From: Halovulum dunhuangense
Lineage (GTDB): Bacteria; Pseudomonadota; Alphaproteobacteria; Rhodobacterales; Rhodobacteraceae
Assembly: GCF_013093415.1 (NCBI RefSeq)
Contig: NZ_JABFBC010000001.1
Span: 1,674,001 to 1,738,000 of the forward strand
Reading direction: 5' to 3'
DNA length: 64,000 bases
Part shown: positions 57,987-64,000 of the stretch, in pieces
Layout of the letters: each line of letters begins with the position of its first letter
How positions within the stretch are numbered: position 1 is the first letter of the stretch
The notes under the pieces: model-generated
Database searches by the model: none
What the model was told of the DNA's origin: nothing
Seen by the model: only the letters and a program-made list of their open reading frames with translations
Position numbers and translations under genes: made by a program

Positions 57987-59048
57987 TCAGGCTGGGGCCG
58001 CTTCGCCATTGGATCGGCCTCGCGTTGCCAGGACGGCGGCAGCGCCAGACGCGCGCCGCGCCAGCGCCGCGATCGTCTCTTGGGCCTCGCGCGTCATCTC
58101 TTCGACGATCCGGGCCGCGGGTTTCAATGCGTGGATCTTGCCCGCGCCCTGTCCCGCGGTAAGGCAGAGCTGGTCGAGGTCGCCGTCCACGTCCCGCGTC
58201 GGCAGGTAGACCGAGAAGCGCGGCAGCGGCACCGCGCCGTCCGGCGTGTGCAGCGTGCCGGCGATCTGACCGGCGGTGGCGGCCATCGCCACTTCCTCGC
58301 GCCCGGCCCATTCGTCGGTCGCCGCGTTGCGGATCACCCGCATCGGCTGAAGCGGCATTTCCGGGCCGAACAGCGTGGTGGACACGGTATCGGCCACACC
58401 GGCCGCCAGCACCCGCGCCTTGTAGCCGTCATTCGCGTCGGCCTCGTGGCTGGCGAGGAAGCGCGTGCCGCACCAGACGCCCTCGGCCCCCAGGGCGAGC
58501 GCGGCCGCCATGCTTGCCCCATCGGTGATGCCGCCCGCGGCGATCACGGGGATCGGTGCGACCGCCGCCTTGACGGCCGGCAGCAGGTTGAACGTCGTGC
58601 CGACCGAGCGGTTGTGCCCGCCACCCTCCAGCCCCTGGACGATGATCGCTTCGGCCCCGAGGGCCTGCGCATCGCGCGCCTCCTCGATCGATCCGACCTG
58701 CATCCAGAAGGCGGTGCCGCACGACTTGATCCGGGCCACCTGGTCGCGGGTCGGGGTGCCCCAGAAGACGACGCAGAGCGCGACCGCTTCCTCGGCCAGC
58801 ACGTCGAGATGCGCGTCCGTGATCATCGGCGCGAGCAGGTCCACGCCGAAGGGCTTGTCGGTCTTCGCCTTCACCGCGCGCACCATGGCGCGCAATGCCC
58901 CGGCGGGCGCGACGTCCGCGCCGATCATGCCGAGGCCACCGGCGTTCGAGACGGCTGCGGCGAGATCGGGCCGGGCGACCATCGCCATGCCGGCGTTGAG
59001 GATCGGGGTTCTCAGGCCGAAGCGGCGGGTGATTTCGGTGTCGATCAT
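57987..59048 (-). CDS. Nitronate monooxygenase (2-nitropropane dioxygenase family)
   Basis: Predicted 353 aa FMN TIM-barrel: PILNAGMAMVARPDLAAAVS, GGLGMIG, GLEGGGHNRSVGTTFNLLPA with the family His, AAGGITDGASMAAALALGAE and GTRFLASHEA. It oxidises nitronates such as propionate-3-nitronate. ATG 59048 has AAAGGA upstream. In the same direction as the exporter and downstream genes. Confidence 0.9.
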   Translation of the reverse strand: MIDTEITRRFGLRTPILNAGMAMVARPDLAAAVSNAGGLGMIGADVAPAGALRAMVRAVKAKTDKPFGVDLLAPMITDAHLDVLAEEAVALCVVFWGTPTRDQVARIKSCGTAFWMQVGSIEEARDAQALGAEAIIVQGLEGGGHNRSVGTTFNLLPAVKAAVAPIPVIAAGGITDGASMAAALALGAEGVWCGTRFLASHEADANDGYKARVLAAGVADTVSTTLFGPEMPLQPMRVIRNAATDEWAGREEVAMAATAGQIAGTLHTPDGAVPLPRFSVYLPTRDVDGDLDQLCLTAGQGAGKIHALKPAARIVEEMTREAQETIAALARRASGAAAVLATRGRSNGEAAPA

Positions 59049-59152
59049 GTCAGATGTCCTTTCCTGGAACGGCCGACAAAGGGGGGATGTCCGGGTTCGG
59101 GTAAGGCCCCGGGGCAAGAGGCAGTTTCTGCCAGCGGGCTGGTGGCGGTGTG

Positions 59153-59593
59153 TCAGACCGGCGTGGTTTCGCCCCGCATCAGGCGCCAGCCGACAAGGCC
59201 GACAAGCAGGAAACTCACGTTCCCGGCGAAGTCGAGCAGCATCCAGACGGTGAACATCCCGGCCACCCAGACGAACCAGGCGTTGAAGACGAAAAACGGG
59301 ATCGAGGCCAGCAGGCCGAAGCAGAGAAAGGTCGTCGCCGTGAAGCGCGCGAGCCACATCAGCGATCCGCAGAGCACCGCCTGCGCCCCGAAACAACCCA
59401 TCATAAGCGCCGTCGTGGCGCTAAGGTGTTGGTATTCCGGCTTGAGCGACAGCGACTCCACCATGTGCGGCGCCAGAAGGCACCAGCCCCCGAGCCCCAG
59501 GAACACGAGGGCCTGCGCGGTCTTCAGGATCTTGGCGATCCGGCGGTTGGCGGAAATCCCGACGAAGGGGGAGAGGGTCATGGAATCTGTCAT
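59153..59593 (-). CDS. Four-helix membrane protein, unknown
   Basis: Predicted 146 aa with four hydrophobic spans (AQALVFLGLGGWCLLAP, MMGCFGAQAVLCGSLMWL, FLCFGLLASIPFFVFNAWFV, FTVWMLLDFAGNVSFLLVGL). No motif recognised. Lies upstream of the nitronate monooxygenase gene. Confidence 0.7.
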   Translation of the reverse strand: MTDSMTLSPFVGISANRRIAKILKTAQALVFLGLGGWCLLAPHMVESLSLKPEYQHLSATTALMMGCFGAQAVLCGSLMWLARFTATTFLCFGLLASIPFFVFNAWFVWVAGMFTVWMLLDFAGNVSFLLVGLVGWRLMRGETTPV

Positions 59594-59720
59594 GGCGGGG
59601 TCACGCGGTCCTTGGGGGTGGGGCGCGGCCGTAGCCGAGGCGGCGCCGTTTCGCGGACTGACTACGCCAGAACCTTCCGAAACCCCTAGGACAAGGATCG
59701 GACAGATCCTGCCAGCCGGC

Positions 59721-60728
59721 TCAGGTCCCGGTCCTTGCCCCGTTGCGAAGCGCGCTCGGGGTCTTGCCGAACGCCTTCAGGACGGCGCGCCGCAGGCTTT
59801 GCTCGTCCCGCAGCCCTGACCGCTCGGCCACCCGCACGAGCGGCAGGGCGGTCGTCTCGATAAGCTGCCGCGCGCGTTCGGCGCGAAGCGTCTCGACGAA
59901 CCTGGCGGGCGTCGTGCGCGTGCGCTCGACGAAACGACGCGCGAAGGTGCGCGGGCTCATTCCGGCCAGGTCGGCGAGGTCGGCCACCGTCACCTGCACA
60001 TGCAGGCTTTCGGTCAGCCATTGCAGCATCCCGTCGAACCGGTCGCTCGCCTCCATCTGCATGACGAGCGCCGCCGACAGACGGCTCTGGCTCGATCCCC
60101 GCCGCATCGGAAGAAGCCCCGCCTTGGCGATGGCAAAGGACATTGCCCGCCCGCATTCCCGCTCCAGAACCTCCAGCGTGAACTCGACGGCAGGCATAGA
60201 GCCCGCCGTGGTGACGATCGGCCCGTCCTCCACCCAGAGCGGGTCGGGGTCGAACTCGACATCGGGAAAGGAGTTGCGAAAGGCGTCTGCGGCGATGGAA
60301 TGGATCGTCGCCCGCCGCCCCTTGAGAAGCCCCACATGGCCGAGGATCAAGGCGGCCGATCCCACGGCGACGATGCGGCACCCGCTTGCGGCGATGGCGG
60401 CGATGGCGCGCGCGAACCGCGGATCGTCGGCGAGCCTTGCCTGGTTCTCGGGCGCCGCACTGCCAAGATAGAGCAGGTCGAACCGCGCCCCCGAATCCGA
60501 CAGCGCCCGGTCTGCGACGATCCGGAACCCCGACCAGGTCGCGACCGGTCCCGGCTCAAGCCCGATGATCTGTGTCTCGAAGGTGGGGCAGGGCAGCCCC
60601 TCGGCCTCGGCGATCACCGGGGCAAGGCGGAACATGTCCACCTCCCAGAAGATGTCGCTTGCGGCCATTCCCTCGTAGACGAAAAACCCCACCCGCCGGA
60701 CCGGCTGTATCTGACCGCTTGAAGACAT
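59721..60728 (-). CDS. GlxA-family AraC regulator (DJ-1/PfpI sensor)
   Basis: Predicted 335 aa. N-terminal DJ-1/PfpI-like domain (VGFFVYEGMAASDIFWEVDM, LYLGSAAPENQARLADDPRF, GSAALILGHVGLLKGRRATI with Ser/Ala where peptidases have Cys) and C-terminal AraC HTH (TVADLADLAGMSPRTFARRF, PLVRVAERSGLRDEQSLRRA). ATG 60728 is used; an upstream TTG is open. Likely regulator of the minus-strand cluster below. Confidence 0.9.
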   Translation of the reverse strand: MSSSGQIQPVRRVGFFVYEGMAASDIFWEVDMFRLAPVIAEAEGLPCPTFETQIIGLEPGPVATWSGFRIVADRALSDSGARFDLLYLGSAAPENQARLADDPRFARAIAAIAASGCRIVAVGSAALILGHVGLLKGRRATIHSIAADAFRNSFPDVEFDPDPLWVEDGPIVTTAGSMPAVEFTLEVLERECGRAMSFAIAKAGLLPMRRGSSQSRLSAALVMQMEASDRFDGMLQWLTESLHVQVTVADLADLAGMSPRTFARRFVERTRTTPARFVETLRAERARQLIETTALPLVRVAERSGLRDEQSLRRAVLKAFGKTPSALRNGARTGT

Positions 60729-61084
60729 GGGCGCGAAGGTCGTTTCCAAATCGGAATGAAGCCGGTTTCAGGCAGCTTGCCGCTTTCACTATCGCCTGCG
60801 TTCCACGTCTTGTCGAACGGTTCGCGCGGCTTTGGCAGGATCTGATGGCGAAGTGTCATTCAGGCGCGAGCGACGATCCGGTCCGCCGGTGGTTGAAACG
60901 CCCGGGCCAGGGGTGCGCAGGCAATGGATCCCGTCCGGAACCGCCAGGCGCCCGCATCCCGTAAGATACGGGGGGGCGTTCTCGGTACGGGCGGGTGCAC
61001 CGGCGGGCGACCTGCGGCGGGTCCCTGACGACCGAGCCGCAGCGCACCACCGGCGACCACGTCCAACGCTTCGATGCCAGGCGC
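60729..61084. other. 356-bp intergenic region
   Basis: No gene supported. A small hairpin CCCGTA-AGA-TACGGG at 60958-60972 followed by a G-run could be a transcription end signal. It separates the GlxA regulator from the copper genes. Confidence 0.5.
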
Positions 61085-61564
61085 TCAGGCCGCGCCATAG
61101 CTGGAGAAGACTTCCGTCGCCCCATCGCGCCGGATCAGGAACACCTCGTAGGCCTCGCGCTCGGTTTCCGGGCCCATGCCGGGCGATCCATAGGGCATCC
61201 CCGGCACGGCAAGCCCGATGGCATCCGGGCGTTCCGCCAGCAGCCGCCGGATATCGGCGGGCGGAACATGACCTTCGACCATGTAGCCCGCGATCCTGCC
61301 GGTGTGGCACGAGACCATTTCCTGCGGGATGCCGTTGTCCAGCTTGTAGCGGGCGAGCAGCGTTCCCATGCTGTCCTCGGTCGTGACGGCGAAGCCGTCC
61401 TTCTCGAGGATCTCGATCCAGGCCGAGCAGCAGCCGCAGTTGGGATCCTTCATCACATGGATCGCCGGCCGGGCGCCTTGTGCCAGGGCCCTCAAGGGCG
61501 ATGCACCCGCCAGCGCAGCCAGGCCGACCAGAAGCGTGCGGCGGGAAAGACTGTCATGAATCAT
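61085..61564 (-). CDS. DUF411 periplasmic metal-binding protein
   Basis: Predicted 159 aa with a Tat-like leader (SRRTLLVGLAALAGASP). DUF411 signature: HVMKDPNCGCCSAWIEILEK (CGCC metal site), CHTGRIAGYMVEGHVPPADI and GLAVPGMPYGSPGM. Probably a copper-binding or copper-delivery protein. It lies 39 bp after the CopA gene in one operon; AAAGGAG precedes ATG 61564. Confidence 0.9.
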   Translation of the reverse strand: MIHDSLSRRTLLVGLAALAGASPLRALAQGARPAIHVMKDPNCGCCSAWIEILEKDGFAVTTEDSMGTLLARYKLDNGIPQEMVSCHTGRIAGYMVEGHVPPADIRRLLAERPDAIGLAVPGMPYGSPGMGPETEREAYEVFLIRRDGATEVFSSYGAA

Positions 61565-61603
61565 CCGATTCTCCTTTCAGGGTTGAATATGTGTGCTCGC
61601 CGG

Positions 61604-63937
<2,334 letters not shown>

Positions 63938-63964
63938 GGTCGGCCTGCCTTTCGGTTTCGGGGT

Positions 63965-64000
63965 TCAGCTTGCGGCCTCCAGCCGCTGGAAGCTCAAGCC
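63965..64000 (-). CDS. C-terminal end of an unidentified upstream gene
   Basis: An open minus frame entering from the window edge and ending at TGA 63965-63967 (last residues RLEAAS), 27 bp before the CopA start. Too short to name; a copper regulator or further copper protein would fit the position. Confidence 0.3.
   Translation of the reverse strand, partial: GLSFQRLEAAS

Noticed and set aside
59150-59689. Plus-strand frame of about 180 codons opposite the four-helix membrane protein
   Set aside because: Charged low-complexity translation antisense to a hydrophobic protein; no start signal.

Overview
The window is GC-rich, densely coded DNA of alphaproteobacterial type. The short-spaced operons with four-base ATGA start/stop overlaps, the SPOR lipoprotein beside a D-Ala-D-Ala carboxypeptidase, and the style of the sugar-acid and regulator genes suggest Rhodobacterales (Rhodobacter/Paracoccus relatives). 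This placement is by inference; no rRNA marker is present.

Region 1 (1-1900) is core chromosome: the 5' two thirds of a penicillin-binding carboxypeptidase gene, a SPOR lipoprotein, and a complete tRNA-Ser(TGA).

Region 2 (1885-24608) is a 22.7 kb integrated island in the tRNA 3' end. The last 16 bases of the tRNA region (1885-1900) recur exactly at 24593-24608, next to a P4-type tyrosine integrase. Every recognisable island gene is on the minus strand. From the integrase end they are: integrase, a hypothetical protein, AlpA, a winged-helix-like protein with an AT-rich inverted-repeat region behind it, decayed ORFs, a DUF262/HNH (GmrSD-type) nuclease with a two-helix membrane partner, a type I restriction system (hsdM-hsdS-hsdR) followed directly by a giant DUF4011-helicase-Vsr-like nuclease-DUF3320 protein (the Hhe layout), and a small operon of a 48-aa SMP-like peptide, a HicA-like protein and a large HTH/TPR/ankyrin protein. 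This is a defence island. The last operon and the DUF262-membrane pair are the best candidates for undescribed systems.

Region 3 (24705-35149) is a sugar-acid catabolic regulon. It holds an SMP-30 lactonase, a GlcG-like protein, an L-idonate 5-dehydrogenase-like enzyme, a 2-hydroxyacid (ketogluconate) reductase, a gluconate 5-dehydrogenase, a gluconokinase, a beta-hydroxyacid dehydrogenase, a small alpha/beta-barrel protein, a three-gene CUT2 ABC importer and a LacI-family regulator. Four near-palindromic GTTATCGATAAC-like sites lie in its promoter regions. Together they would import L-idonate, ketogluconates or related lactones and convert them to 6-phosphogluconate.

Region 4 (35907-54464) is mixed accessory chromosome: a NUDIX-GNAT fusion, an acyltransferase, a MocR regulator divergent from a flavin-binding protein, a serine hydrolase with an SH3 partner, LysR and LysE genes, a branched-chain-type binding protein, three methyltransferases, GNAT, hydrolases, a SARP-like regulator fused to an alpha/beta hydrolase that heads a coupled operon (leader peptide, methyltransferase, Hsp70-like protein), and an NTF2-like protein.

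Region 5 (54950-60728) is a minus-strand cluster around a nitronate monooxygenase, a LysE exporter, a strongly shortened SDR, two membrane proteins, an atypical alpha/beta hydrolase and a GlxA/AraC regulator. Region 6 (61085-64000) is copper handling: a DUF411 protein and a CopA P-type ATPase.
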